Positions 7,884 through 17,152 are shown, numbered from the stretch's first letter. The stretch: DNA of 64,000 bases from Hymenobacter sp. GOD-10R (GCF_035609205.1 NZ_CP141184.1:2384501-2448500), one strand, 5' to 3'. Notes: a model not told the origin generated them from the sequence alone. Numbers and translations are program-made.

Positions 7884-8939
7884 ATGAAAAACCTCTACCT
7901 GCAAAAGACGACGCTTCTTGCCCTGGGTATCTGCGCGCTCCTGACGACGAATGCCCACGGCCAGCAAAGCAAACCCACGACGCACCAACTAAAAGCAACC
8001 CCGAGCACTGTCGCCTGGGGATACTACGATGCCGCCGCGAAGCCCGTGTTGCGTATCAAATCCGGTGATGCGGTGGACGTGGAAACGCTGATTACCAACA
8101 GCCCAACACGTCTGGAAGGCGCTGGCGTGAAGCCCGAAGACGTCGAGCAGTCTTTGCGGGATATTTATAAGGACGTGACTAACAAAGGCCCTGGCGGCCA
8201 CATTCTTACCGGGCCTATCTACATCGAAGGCGCCGAGCCGGGCGACGTGCTGGAAGTGCGCATCAAAAAGATCGACCTAGCTATTCCGTACGCCTACAAT
8301 GCCTTTGGCGCTACCAGCGGCTTCATACCAGAGGATTTCGGCTACGCCAAAATGAAGATTATTCCGCTGGACAAGAAGAAGAACGTGGCTCACTTTGCGC
8401 CCGGCATCGACATACCGTTGAAGCCGTTCTTTGGCAGCATGGGCGTGGCGCCGCCCCCCGCTTCGGGCCGGGTCAATAGCGCGCCTCCCGGTATTCATGC
8501 TGGCAACTTAGACAACAAAGAGTTGGTGGCTGGCACTACGCTCTACATTCCGGTGCACGTGCCGGGCGCTTTGTTTGAAGTAGGCGACGGACACGCCGGC
8601 CAAGGCAACGGCGAAGTGGATATTACCGCGTTGGAAACGTCGCTGCGCGGCACCCTGGAGTTCATCGTGCGCAAAGACATGCACCTGACCTGGCCCCGCG
8701 CCGAAACGCCCACCACCTACATCACCATGGGCATCGACGAAGACCTGACCAAAGCCGCCAAAATTGCCGTGCGCGAAATGGTCGATTTCCTCATGAAGGA
8801 AAAAGGTCTTTCCCACGACGAAGCCTACATGCTCGCCAGCGTTGCTGCCGACCTTGATGCTACGCAAGTAGTCGACGGCACCCGCGGCGCCCACATGATC
8901 ATCCCAAAGAGCATCTTCAAGAAAACGGCGAAGAAGTAG
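7884..8939 (+). CDS. Secreted acetamidase/formamidase family protein
   Basis: FmdA/AmdA-family hydrolase, whose characterised members release ammonia from formamide or acetamide. The protein starts with a signal peptide (MKNLYLQKTTLLALGICALLTTNAHGQ), so it acts outside the cytoplasm. ATG 7884 is chosen over 7854 because it places that peptide first. Family signatures include LTGPIYIEGAEPGDVLEVRI, the FFGSMGVAPP motif, GIHAGNLDNKEL, LYIPVHVPGALFEVGDGHAGQGNGE and SLRGTLEF. At about 350 residues it has a normal length. It is followed after 11 nt by the large stem-loop B. The true substrate of exported Bacteroidota members is unclear. Confidence 0.9.
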   Translation: MKNLYLQKTTLLALGICALLTTNAHGQQSKPTTHQLKATPSTVAWGYYDAAAKPVLRIKSGDAVDVETLITNSPTRLEGAGVKPEDVEQSLRDIYKDVTNKGPGGHILTGPIYIEGAEPGDVLEVRIKKIDLAIPYAYNAFGATSGFIPEDFGYAKMKIIPLDKKKNVAHFAPGIDIPLKPFFGSMGVAPPPASGRVNSAPPGIHAGNLDNKELVAGTTLYIPVHVPGALFEVGDGHAGQGNGEVDITALETSLRGTLEFIVRKDMHLTWPRAETPTTYITMGIDEDLTKAAKIAVREMVDFLMKEKGLSHDEAYMLASVAADLDATQVVDGTRGAHMIIPKSIFKKTAKK

Positions 8940-8949
8940 CTAAGCTAAA

Positions 8950-9081
8950 CTAGCAAGCTCCCCTCCTTTTTTAAGGAGGGGTAGGGGTGGTTCCTTGTCG
9001 TTGAACGATACTAGTTCTAGTTTTCTAGCTCTAGCCGAACCACCCCCAACCCCTCCTTAAAAAAGGAGGGGAGCTTGCTAG
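8950..9081. repeat. Large inverted repeat B downstream of the formamidase-like gene
   Basis: Arms 8950-8992 and 9038-9081 are nearly identical complements with an internal CCCCTCC/GGAGGGG hairpin. The loop carries TCGTTGAACGA at 8998-9008. Arms and loop match repeat A (3177-3322) read on the opposite strand, so A and B are two dispersed copies of one element of about 130-145 bp. It starts 11 nt after the stop codon of the upstream gene. Confidence 0.9.
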
Positions 9082-9214
9082 CTCTAACTCTAGTTTTCTT
9101 ACTTCAAGTAACTTAAGTTCTAGTAACAAGCATAAGGCAACTAAATGCTAGGGCACGGCATCTGATCAGTTATACTACCTTGCCATTCAGTTCAGACCTG
9201 CTCCTCTCTGTTAC

Positions 9215-11689
9215 ATGAAGAATCTTTGCCTGCTAGCTTTTGCGTTCGCCATCGGTACGTCGGCTTCGGCGCAATCACCTAGCCCCACGCCTGCTGGCTC
9301 AGTCGCTACCAGTTACCGTGCGACGGTTGCCAAAGTCAACGACTTGGTACACACCAAGCTGGATGTGCGCTTCGACTATGCCAAGCGCTACCTCTACGGC
9401 AAGGAGTGGGTGACGCTAAAGCCGCACGGCTACGCCACCGACTCCTTGCGGCTAGATGCCAAAGGAATGGACATCAAAACCGTGGCCTTGGTGCAGAACA
9501 GCAAGCAGCAACCGCTCAAGTACGACTACGATCAGCAGCAATTGCTCATCCACCTAGGTCGGACGATGAAGGTGGGGGAGAGCTACACCATTTACCTGGA
9601 GTACACGGCCAAGCCCGACGAGCTGGAAGCCAAAGGCAGCGCCGCCATTAGCGACGCGCGAGGGTTGTACTTCATCAACCCCGACAGCACGGTGAAAGGC
9701 AAGCCCGTGCAGATCTGGACGCAGGGCGAATCGGAGTCGAACTCGGCGTGGTTTCCCACCATCGACAAGCCCAACCAGAAAACCACCACGGAGCTCAGCA
9801 TGACGGTGCCTAGCAAGTACGTCACGCTGAGTAACGGCAAAATGGTGTCGCAAACGCCAGCCGGCGCTGGGTTGCGTACCGACACATGGAAAATGGACCA
9901 GCCCTACGCGCCCTACCTCGTGATGATGGCCATTGGGGACTTCAAAATTGCGAAGGAGCAGTGGCGCGGGAAGGAAGTGAGCTACTACATGGAGCCGCAG
10001 TACACCGCACAGGCGCAGCGGATATTCGGCCGCACGCCGCAAATGCTGGAGTTCTTTTCGAATAAGTTAGGGGTAGAATTTCCCTGGAATAAGTACGCGC
10101 AAGTAGTCGTGCGTGACTACGTGAGCGGGGCTATGGAAAACACCACGGCTTCCTTGTTTGGCGAGCAGGCCCAGGGTACCGCCCGCGAGCTGCTCGATTG
10201 GGAATACGCTGGGGTGGAGCGCGAAATTGCCCACGAGCTGTTCCACCATTGGTTCGGCGATTACGTGACCTGCGAAAGTTGGAGCAATCTGACCGTGAAT
10301 GAGTCTTTTGCCAACTTCTGCGAAACCGTTTGGGCAGAGCACGCCTTCGGCACCGACGCCGCCGAGTCGCAAGGCTTCCGCAGCTTGTCGACTTATTTCC
10401 GGAATCCCGCCAACTACACCAAGCCGCTCGTGCGGTTTCAGTACGCCGACAAAGAGGACATGTTCGACGCCGTGACTTACCAGAAGGGCGGCAACATCCT
10501 GAACATGCTGCGAGTGTACCTAGGTGATGACGTGTTCTTCAAAGGCCTCAATCTGTATCTGAAGCAAAATGCCTACGGCAACGGTGAAGCCCAGCAGGTA
10601 CGCCTAGCGTTGGAAGAAGCTTCGGGGCAAGACCTGAATTGGTTTTTCAACCAGTGGTACTACCGGGCCGGCCACCCCATCGTCACCATCGACTACCGCT
10701 GGGATGCGGCGCGCAAGATGGAAGAAGTGACGATCAAGCAAACGCAAGCCGGTCAGCCATTTATCCTGCCCTTGAAGGTGGATGTGTACATGAACGGCAA
10801 ACCCGAGCGCCACACCGTATGGCTGCGCGACGCCGTAACCACGCTCCAATTGCCGGCAGCTTCCAAGCCTGACTTAGTAAACGTAGATGCCGAGAAAGTG
10901 CTAGTCTGGCAGAAAACGGACAACAAGAGCCTGGCCGAATACGCCTACCAGTATGCCCACGCCCCGCGCTACCTCGATCGGTTCGAAGCTTTAAAAGCGA
11001 GCAAGGAAAAGCAGACGGAAAAGCTAGCCCGCCAAACGGTAGTAGCCGGCCTCAGCGACAGATTCTACAACATCCGCGTAGCCGCCATCGAGAACCTGGA
11101 CCTGAAAAACAAAGCCACTCGCAAAGCCGCGGCGCCAGCCTTGCAGAAGCTAGCTTCTGCCGATTCTTCAGTGAAAGTGCAAGTAGAAGCTCTCCGAGCA
11201 CTGGCGGAGCTCAAGGACAAACGCTACGAAAAAACTTTCGCGCAGGCTCTTGGTAGTCAATCGTATGCTGTGCAGGGGGCCGCGTTAGAGGGGTTGGCTT
11301 CCGTTGACATCAAGGACGCGCTAGCGCGTGCCAACGCGCTCCAAGCCGACACCAAAGGGGCACTGACCGCCGCGATTGTAGGCGTTTACGGAAAGAGTGG
11401 TGAGGTGAGCAAGTGGCCCTTCGTGCTTGCCCGCTTCGATGCGGCTAGCACCAACGACCGGTTCAACATGATGCAGGGCTTCGCGGAATTGCTTGAGCGA
11501 TTGCAAGATCCTGCCGCATTTGCCGAAGGAGTTAGCCGGATTCAGCACATGGGCGTGCAGTTCAAACCCTACGGCGTTGATAAGCGCCTGCTAGCGCTGC
11601 TAGAGTCGTTGAAGGCGAAAAGGACGGATAATGCCGCTGCGCAGCAAGTTGTGGATCAGGCAATAAGCGCCATCCAAGCAGCAAAGTAA
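9215..11689 (+). CDS. M1 family zinc aminopeptidase, secreted
   Basis: Gluzincin aminopeptidase that removes N-terminal residues from peptides. It has 824 residues with a signal peptide (MKNLCLLAFAFAIGTSASAQ). The exopeptidase motif SGAMENTT is near 10127-10150; the zinc motif HELFHHWFGD starts near 10232, and the third ligand Glu is in NESFANF near 10297. After the catalytic and beta domains, the last 250 residues are helical HEAT-like repeats (LDLKNKATRKAAAPALQKLA, VQVEALRALAELKDKRY). It stands alone between repeat B and a hairpin. All catalytic residues are present, so it should be active in the periplasm or outside the cell. Confidence 0.94.
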   Translation: MKNLCLLAFAFAIGTSASAQSPSPTPAGSVATSYRATVAKVNDLVHTKLDVRFDYAKRYLYGKEWVTLKPHGYATDSLRLDAKGMDIKTVALVQNSKQQPLKYDYDQQQLLIHLGRTMKVGESYTIYLEYTAKPDELEAKGSAAISDARGLYFINPDSTVKGKPVQIWTQGESESNSAWFPTIDKPNQKTTTELSMTVPSKYVTLSNGKMVSQTPAGAGLRTDTWKMDQPYAPYLVMMAIGDFKIAKEQWRGKEVSYYMEPQYTAQAQRIFGRTPQMLEFFSNKLGVEFPWNKYAQVVVRDYVSGAMENTTASLFGEQAQGTARELLDWEYAGVEREIAHELFHHWFGDYVTCESWSNLTVNESFANFCETVWAEHAFGTDAAESQGFRSLSTYFRNPANYTKPLVRFQYADKEDMFDAVTYQKGGNILNMLRVYLGDDVFFKGLNLYLKQNAYGNGEAQQVRLALEEASGQDLNWFFNQWYYRAGHPIVTIDYRWDAARKMEEVTIKQTQAGQPFILPLKVDVYMNGKPERHTVWLRDAVTTLQLPAASKPDLVNVDAEKVLVWQKTDNKSLAEYAYQYAHAPRYLDRFEALKASKEKQTEKLARQTVVAGLSDRFYNIRVAAIENLDLKNKATRKAAAPALQKLASADSSVKVQVEALRALAELKDKRYEKTFAQALGSQSYAVQGAALEGLASVDIKDALARANALQADTKGALTAAIVGVYGKSGEVSKWPFVLARFDAASTNDRFNMMQGFAELLERLQDPAAFAEGVSRIQHMGVQFKPYGVDKRLLALLESLKAKRTDNAAAQQVVDQAISAIQAAK

Positions 11690-11696
11690 ATAAGTG

Positions 11697-11727
11697 CTTT
11701 TTAGCGCTAATTCTTGGCGCTAAAAAG
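11697..11727 (+). terminator. Hairpin after the M1 peptidase gene
   Basis: Perfect 11-nt arms CTTTTTAGCGC and GCGCTAAAAAG enclose a 9-nt loop, 8 nt after the stop. There is no T-tract behind the stem on the plus strand, so it is a weak or unusual terminator. Confidence 0.5.
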
Positions 11728-11974
11728 CTAGCTCCCTTCTGTTTGAATTCTGCGTGGCGCTTCGGCTACTGGCTCGTTGGGGCCTCTAAAAACTGAAGCA
11801 ATCACCATTCCGGCGGAAATATTCACCATGCATTCTGCATGAGCACGTTGGACCTTTGTACTGCCTAGTCGACTTGGCCTTCTGCATTCCTCGCCTTGCG
11901 TGAGGAGTGTTTATTAATCCATCGAAACGGCGGCTCTTGGCCTGCTCAAAGTGAAAAACAGAATAAACAATAGT

Positions 11975-12409
11975 ATGATTGAGATGCCGGAGAAAAAAGC
12001 TCAAGGCATCAACGGAAAAATGCGAGCCGCCCATATCGGGCTACGCACCACCGACTACGAGGGCACCATTCAGTGGTACACGGAAAAACTAGGGTTCAGG
12101 ACGCTCAAGAAATGGACAGTAGGAGACTTGCAATTAGCTTTCCTCGCACCAGCAAATGACGATAACTTTTGGATCGAAGTGCTGAGCAGCGCAACAGCTA
12201 GCACTCAACAGGATCTTTCCCAATCGATTATTTCGGGCTTTCAGCATTTCTGCTTGGAGGTTGAAAACGTGGAGGAGACACTGGCGGTACTGCGTGACAG
12301 AGGGGTCAAGGTTCTTCGAGAGCCCTTTGACGTGCCGTTGATCGGGAAACGTTGCGGGTTTGTCGCTGACCTGCACGGCAACGTAATTGAGTTTGCCGCG
12401 AATATTTAA
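11975..12409 (+). CDS. VOC family (glyoxalase/bleomycin-resistance fold) protein
   Basis: Single-domain vicinal-oxygen-chelate protein of 144 residues. The two paired beta-alpha-beta-beta-beta modules are visible: MRAAHIGLRTTDYEGTIQWYTEKLGFRT, and GFQHFCLEVENVEETLAVLRDRGVKV ending in FVADLHGNVIEFA. The His and Glu of HIGLRT, HFCLEV and GNVIEFA are likely metal ligands. Members include glyoxalases, dioxygenases and resistance proteins, and nothing here separates them. ATG 11975 is preferred over GTG 11951. It stands alone. Confidence 0.85.
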   Translation: MIEMPEKKAQGINGKMRAAHIGLRTTDYEGTIQWYTEKLGFRTLKKWTVGDLQLAFLAPANDDNFWIEVLSSATASTQQDLSQSIISGFQHFCLEVENVEETLAVLRDRGVKVLREPFDVPLIGKRCGFVADLHGNVIEFAANI

Positions 12410-12579
12410 GTGATTTTGCTCAGTGTGCTAGCTTCTTTGTTTCGGAGAGGTTCTTTCCACAGAGTGCCGCTTTTAGCAAGTAACGTAGGTACGAGCGGGA
12501 AGTAAGAGCAGCAAGGCAACTAACAAGCGAAGATGCGCGGCGTTTAGAATGGTGGAGCGCTAGTGCTGTAGCGTAAACG

Positions 12580-13020
12580 CTAGCCTTCTGCTTCTACCTT
12601 CTCTCTGGCCGCAAAGGATTTGCGTGCTTGTGCAATAGCGGGTGCGTGTTGGCTCGCCCAGTTGCCAAACTCAATTACAGCCCCTAGCAAGCCCTGACCT
12701 AGCTCCGTCAGGCAATACTCTACGCGGGGCGGCACCTCGGCGTACACAGTGCGCGTCACGAGTCCATCAGCTTCCAGCATGCGCAGCGTGACGGTGAGCA
12801 TCCGTTGGGAAATACCATCGATGCGCTTGCGTAACTCGTTGAAGCGCAAGCTGCCGGCACTACCTAGGTGTAAGATGGAGAACAAGGACCACTTGTCGCC
12901 GATACGGTCAAGGATATCGCGCACGGGACACAGGCCAGGGCCGCTTTCCGGGATGGCAAGGATTTTTTGTGCGGCAGCCGCAATTTTATCTACTTGATTA
13001 TCAGCGTTAGTTACGTTCAT
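12580..13020 (-). CDS. HxlR-family transcriptional regulator
   Basis: Winged-helix regulator of 146 residues. The HxlR signature is clear: CPVRDILDRIGDKWSLFSILHLGSAG, then FNELRKRIDGISQRMLTVTLRMLEADGLVTR and the wing VPPRVEYCLTELGQGL. The N-terminal Cys before PVRD is the residue that senses oxidation or quinones in QorR/YodB-type relatives. It is divergent from an NmrA-type oxidoreductase, the same arrangement as ytfH/qorB (ytfG) in E. coli and qorR/qor2 in Corynebacterium. I infer redox- or quinone-responsive repression of that neighbour. Confidence 0.92.
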   Translation of the reverse strand: MNVTNADNQVDKIAAAAQKILAIPESGPGLCPVRDILDRIGDKWSLFSILHLGSAGSLRFNELRKRIDGISQRMLTVTLRMLEADGLVTRTVYAEVPPRVEYCLTELGQGLLGAVIEFGNWASQHAPAIAQARKSFAAREKVEAEG

Positions 13021-13047
13021 GTGCCTTAGGAATCAAAAGATACCTTC

Positions 13048-13078
13048 TTGCGTCTGGCAACCGAGCCAGATACCTTTG
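13048..13078 (+). promoter_or_regulatory. Promoter of the NmrA-type oxidoreductase gene
   Basis: TTG (13048-13050), then a 20-nt spacer, then TACCTTTG (13071-13078): an exact match to the Bacteroidota -33/-7 promoter, 41 nt before the ATG. Confidence 0.75.
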
Positions 13079-13079
13079 A

Positions 13080-13094
13080 GTTACTAAAAGTAAC
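13080..13094. promoter_or_regulatory. Candidate HxlR operator (GTTACT-AAA-AGTAAC)
   Basis: Perfect inverted repeat of GTTACT and AGTAAC with a 3-nt centre, starting two bases after the -7 element and so covering the likely transcription start. TACT/AGTA half-sites also occur in operators of DUF24/HxlR redox regulators such as YodB, there with a longer spacer. Confidence 0.6.
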
Positions 13095-13119
13095 CATTGG
13101 CTTCTAATCATCCAAACGT

Positions 13120-13980
13120 ATGCTAGCTATTACGGGCGCTACCGGCCATCTGGGCCGTGCCACCATCAACGCTTTACTGTCTAAAACTTCTGCTGATAAA
13201 ATAGTTGCGCTAGTGCGCGACCCGCAGAAAGCTACTGACCTCAGCCAGCAAGGCGTGCAAGTGCGGCAAGGCGACTACAACGACCTAGCTTCCCTGGAAG
13301 CCGCTTTTCAGGGCGTAAATACGGTACTGCTCATTTCGGGCGACGACTTAGCTGCTCGCACTCAACAGCACAAAAACGTGATTGATGCCGCGAAAAGCGC
13401 TGGCGTGAAGCACGTTATCTATACCAGCGTGGTGAAACCCTCACGCGAGTCGCATTTCCCCGCCTCGCCCAGCCACGTGGATACAGAAGAGTATCTAGCA
13501 GCTTCCGGCCTAACGTACACACTGTTCCGGAATGCGCTCTACCTCGATTTCGTGCCGATGATCGTCGGCCAGGACGCAGTGCCAAGCGGTAAGATCTTCT
13601 CCGCCGCCGGCGACGGCAAAGTAAGCTACGCCCTACGCAACGATATTGCCGAGGCATTGGCTAACGTACTCACTTCCAGTGGGCACGAGAATAAAACCTA
13701 CGACATTAGCCTAGGTACAGCGTATTCCATCCAAGATGTAGCTACGGCATTGAGCGACGTAACGGGTAAAACCATTGAAGTCGTTTCGATTTCGGGCGAC
13801 GATATGGCCGCCGGCATGCGCCAGCACCACGTGCCCGAGCCGATAGTGTCGATGATGGTGGGCATGACCGAGGCCATGAAGCAGAACGAGTTTGATGTAC
13901 CTAGTGCAACGTTCGAGCAGTTGCTCGGGCACAAGCCCACCGATTTGAAACCTTTCCTGACTAGCGTGTACAGCAAGTAA
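13120..13980 (+). CDS. NmrA-type NAD(P)H-dependent quinone oxidoreductase (QorB-like)
   Basis: Atypical short-chain dehydrogenase of 286 residues. The N-terminal ITGATGHLGRATINALL is the Rossmann dinucleotide motif, followed by VALVRDP and GDYND, NTVLLISGD and VIYTSVV. There is no classical SDR Tyr-x-x-x-Lys pair, as in the QOR2/NmrA group, which reduces quinones or acts as a redox sensor. It is divergent from an HxlR regulator, with a canonical promoter and an inverted repeat at the start site. Quinone detoxification is a reasonable inference. A perfect 50-bp palindrome ends the unit. Confidence 0.9.
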   Translation: MLAITGATGHLGRATINALLSKTSADKIVALVRDPQKATDLSQQGVQVRQGDYNDLASLEAAFQGVNTVLLISGDDLAARTQQHKNVIDAAKSAGVKHVIYTSVVKPSRESHFPASPSHVDTEEYLAASGLTYTLFRNALYLDFVPMIVGQDAVPSGKIFSAAGDGKVSYALRNDIAEALANVLTSSGHENKTYDISLGTAYSIQDVATALSDVTGKTIEVVSISGDDMAAGMRQHHVPEPIVSMMVGMTEAMKQNEFDVPSATFEQLLGHKPTDLKPFLTSVYSK

Positions 13981-14314
13981 CTGCCTAATCGAAAAGCGCG
14001 GCCGCAACTTCTGCGCTTTACTCTGCATCGCCAACGGGGCGCCAAGAACTAGTTCTTGGCGCCCCGTTGGCGATGTCTTTGTTTGGGGCACGCTATCTAC
14101 TTTATAAAAAGATTAACCCTAGCTTCACGAAGCCGTACGGCAAATCAACATAGCTAAAATTCTATGGTTGAGCTTGTTTTAGGCCTCAGCGGATAGAGAA
14201 CTTGGCCGCGTTAGATAGAAGTAGGCTAGCTAGCTTACCTCCCGTACTTCACTGCCCGACCCGTAGTCGGCCGCCCCAATTAAGGAGCCGAGACGCGCGT
14301 CCCACCTACGTTGC
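13981..14314. other. Intergenic region of 334 bp
   Basis: It contains the 50-bp perfect palindrome at 14026-14075. The remaining 240 bp before the GH63 gene hold no ORF, RNA gene or clear TTG/TAnnTTTG promoter that I can recognise. Confidence 0.6.
14026..14080 (+). terminator. Perfect 50-bp palindrome acting as terminator
   Basis: Bases 14026-14050 are the exact reverse complement of 14051-14075, centred on CTAG with no unpaired loop by sequence, followed by TCTTTG. The arm runs CATCGCCAACGGGGCGCC onward. It lies 45 nt after the oxidoreductase stop. Confidence 0.7.
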
Positions 14315-16945
14315 ATGACACAAGAACAAATACGCTTAGCGGAAACCAAGACCAAGGAAATTAATTGGCAGCGCTTTGGCCCCTACCTCTCTGAGCGGCA
14401 GTGGGGCACTGTGCGCGAAGACTATAGCTCCAACGGCGACGCTTGGAACTACGTGACCCACGAAGCGGCTCGCAGCTACGCCTACCGCTGGGGCGAAGAA
14501 GGCATCGGCGGCATTAGCGACCACCGCCAGCTGCTGTGCTTTTCCGTCGCCTTATGGAATGGGCAGGACCGCATTTTAAAAGAGCGCCTCTTCGGCCTGA
14601 CAAATAATCAAGGTAACCACGGCGAAGACGTGAAGGAGTGCTACTACTACCTCGATAGCACGCCTACGCACTCCTTCATGAAGATGCTCTACAAGTATCC
14701 GCAGCAGGAGTTTCCGTACGTGAAGGTACGCGACGAAAATATGCACCGAACGCGTCAAGATCCTGAGTATGAACTGATGGACACAGGCATATTTGACGAT
14801 GGTCGGTACTTCGACGTCTTCATCGAATATGCTAAAGCGGGCCCCGAGGACATTCTGATCAAGATAACCACGCATAATCGCGGCCCCGAAGAAGCTAGCC
14901 TGCACGTGCTGCCGCAGCTGTGGTTTCGTAACACCTGGGCCTGGGGCTATGATCCTTACAAGCCGCAGTTCAGTACGTCCGCTTCGGGCGTGGTGCAGAT
15001 CGACGAGCGGGAGCTAGGTCGCTACAAGCTGTACTGCGAACAGTCGCCCGATTTGTTATTCTGCGACAACGACACCAACGGTGCTAAACTCTACGGCCTC
15101 GACCCGGATGGACATTACTTCAAGGATGGCATCAACGACTACCTCATTGAAGGTGATACCGAGGCTATCAATCCGGAGCAGAAGGGGACGAAGGTCGCTG
15201 CGCACTACCCATTAACCCTAGAGCCGGGCGAGGCCCACACAGTACGCTTGCGTTTGAGCAAAGGTCGGCAAGAGAATCCGTTTGGAGATTTCGAGCATCT
15301 GTTTGCCCTGCGTCAGCACGAAGCCGATGAGTTCTACAATTGCATTCAGCAGGAAATAAAAGACTCCGACGCGCGCAACATTCAGCGGCAGGCGTTTGCG
15401 GGCATGATGTGGAGCAAACAGTTCTACTACTACGACGTATCGCAGTGGCTCGATGGCGACCCGAACGTCGTAACGCCCCCGGCTGAACGCTTGAAAGGCC
15501 GCAACAGTACCTGGCGCCACCTCTATAATGCCGACATCATCTCGATGCCGGACAAGTGGGAATATCCCTGGTACGCCGCCTGGGACCTAGCTTTCCACTG
15601 TATCTCGCTGGCTATGATCGACTCGCAGTTTGCTAAGAGCCAACTGCGCCTGCTCACCCGCGACTGGTACATGCATCCCAACGGGCAGCTGCCCGCCTAT
15701 GAATGGGCACTTGGCGATGTGAACCCCCCAGTGCACGCCTGGGCTACCTGGCGCGTGTACCAGATGGACCAGAAGCAGAACGGCGGCCAAGGCGACACGG
15801 CCTTTCTGGAATCGGTGTTTCACCGCCTCACGCTCAACTTCACGTGGTGGGTAAACCGTAAAGACCGCCACGACCACAATATCTTCGAAGGAGGCTTCCT
15901 AGGCCTAGACAATATTGGTGTGTTCGACCGCTCGGCGCCGCTGCCTACTGGCGGCTACATCGAGCAAGCCGACGGCACTTCTTGGATGGCCATGTACGCC
16001 CTGAACCTGATGCGTATGGCGCTGGAGCTAGCCAAAACGAGCCCTGTGTACCAGGACATTGCAAGCAAGTTTTTTGAGCACTTCCTCTACATCGCCGAGG
16101 CCATGACTAAGGTGGGCGACGAAGCATTCAACCTCTGGGACGAGGAAGATGAGTTCTTCTACGACGTGCTGCACACCCCCGATGATCAGCGCGTAAAACT
16201 TAAAGTGCGCTCCATTGTAGGGCTGATTCCGCTATTCGCCGTGGAAGTGCTCGACGAGGAGCTGCTGGAAAGCATGCCCGATTTTACGCGGCGCCTGAAG
16301 TGGTTTCTCGAGAACCGTCCGCACCTGGCCGAACTGGTTTCGCGGTGGCAGGAGCCGGGCAAGGGCGAGCGGCACCTGCTATCATTGCTACGGAGCCACC
16401 GCATGAAGAAGCTGCTGGAGCGTATGCTCGATGAAGGAGAGTTCCTGGCCGATTACGGCATTCGGGCGTTGTCGCGCCATCACTTAGGCAATCCGTATGT
16501 GTACCGCACGCTGGAAGCCGACTTCACCGTGAAATACGTACCCGGTGAATCGGAATCGAGCCTGTTTGGGGGGAATTCCAACTGGCGCGGCCCGATCTGG
16601 TTTCCCATTAACTACTTGTTAATCGAGTCGTTGCAGCGGTTTTATTACTACTACGACGATTCTTTTCAGGTGGAATACCCCACGCGCTCTGGTGAGCTGC
16701 ATTCGCTCAAGGAAATTGCCGGTGCACTTTCGCAGCGCCTCACCCGGCTGTTTCTCCGCAACGAAGAAGGCAAGCGCCCTGCCATGGGCGACAACCCCGT
16801 ACTGCAACACGATCCGCACTTCCGCGACTATTTGTGGTTCCACGAATACTTCCACGGCGAGAGTGGTTGCGGCCTAGGGGCTATTCACCAGACCGGTTGG
16901 ACAGGCCTTATTGCCAAGCTGTTGGAGCCAAACGGAAAGGATTAG
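14315..16945 (+). CDS. GH63-type glucosidase (MGH1-like)
   Basis: Large cytoplasmic glycoside hydrolase of 876 residues with no signal peptide. The N-terminal part has the ERQWGTVREDYSSNGDAW segment typical of bacterial GH63 proteins annotated as glucosidases; the C-terminal two thirds is an alpha/alpha toroid (NADIISMPDKWEYPWYAAWD, LPAYEWALGDVNPPVHAWA, GGFLGLDNIGVFDRS, SLFGGNSNWRGPIWFPINYL). Acidic residues in these segments match catalytic positions of the family. It stands alone, with no sugar transporter beside it. GH63 members process alpha-glucosides or mannosylglycerate-type sugars; the substrate here is unknown. Confidence 0.88.
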   Translation: MTQEQIRLAETKTKEINWQRFGPYLSERQWGTVREDYSSNGDAWNYVTHEAARSYAYRWGEEGIGGISDHRQLLCFSVALWNGQDRILKERLFGLTNNQGNHGEDVKECYYYLDSTPTHSFMKMLYKYPQQEFPYVKVRDENMHRTRQDPEYELMDTGIFDDGRYFDVFIEYAKAGPEDILIKITTHNRGPEEASLHVLPQLWFRNTWAWGYDPYKPQFSTSASGVVQIDERELGRYKLYCEQSPDLLFCDNDTNGAKLYGLDPDGHYFKDGINDYLIEGDTEAINPEQKGTKVAAHYPLTLEPGEAHTVRLRLSKGRQENPFGDFEHLFALRQHEADEFYNCIQQEIKDSDARNIQRQAFAGMMWSKQFYYYDVSQWLDGDPNVVTPPAERLKGRNSTWRHLYNADIISMPDKWEYPWYAAWDLAFHCISLAMIDSQFAKSQLRLLTRDWYMHPNGQLPAYEWALGDVNPPVHAWATWRVYQMDQKQNGGQGDTAFLESVFHRLTLNFTWWVNRKDRHDHNIFEGGFLGLDNIGVFDRSAPLPTGGYIEQADGTSWMAMYALNLMRMALELAKTSPVYQDIASKFFEHFLYIAEAMTKVGDEAFNLWDEEDEFFYDVLHTPDDQRVKLKVRSIVGLIPLFAVEVLDEELLESMPDFTRRLKWFLENRPHLAELVSRWQEPGKGERHLLSLLRSHRMKKLLERMLDEGEFLADYGIRALSRHHLGNPYVYRTLEADFTVKYVPGESESSLFGGNSNWRGPIWFPINYLLIESLQRFYYYYDDSFQVEYPTRSGELHSLKEIAGALSQRLTRLFLRNEEGKRPAMGDNPVLQHDPHFRDYLWFHEYFHGESGCGLGAIHQTGWTGLIAKLLEPNGKD

Positions 16946-17152
16946 CAATAAGATGGTCCTGGAGAGTGAGTACTCAGTGACGAGTCAACAAGTTTGAGGA
17001 GAAGACTAGCCTGCTGCTACAAATTCTTGCCTAGGTATGCAGCCTTTGTAAAGCTAGGTTGTTCTTGTGCTTTACTTTTCCTCACGACGTCACTCTCTAA
17101 AGAACGAGTCTTATTACTCCTTACCTAGTACTTACGACTCTCACACACCTGC

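Noticed and set aside
16961..17148. Possible degenerate inverted repeat between the GH63 and nuclease genes (GAGAGTGAGTACTCAGTGACGA versus the rightmost ACTTACGACTCTC)
   Set aside because: Only short patches pair and the alignment has many mismatches, so it is not strong enough to call.
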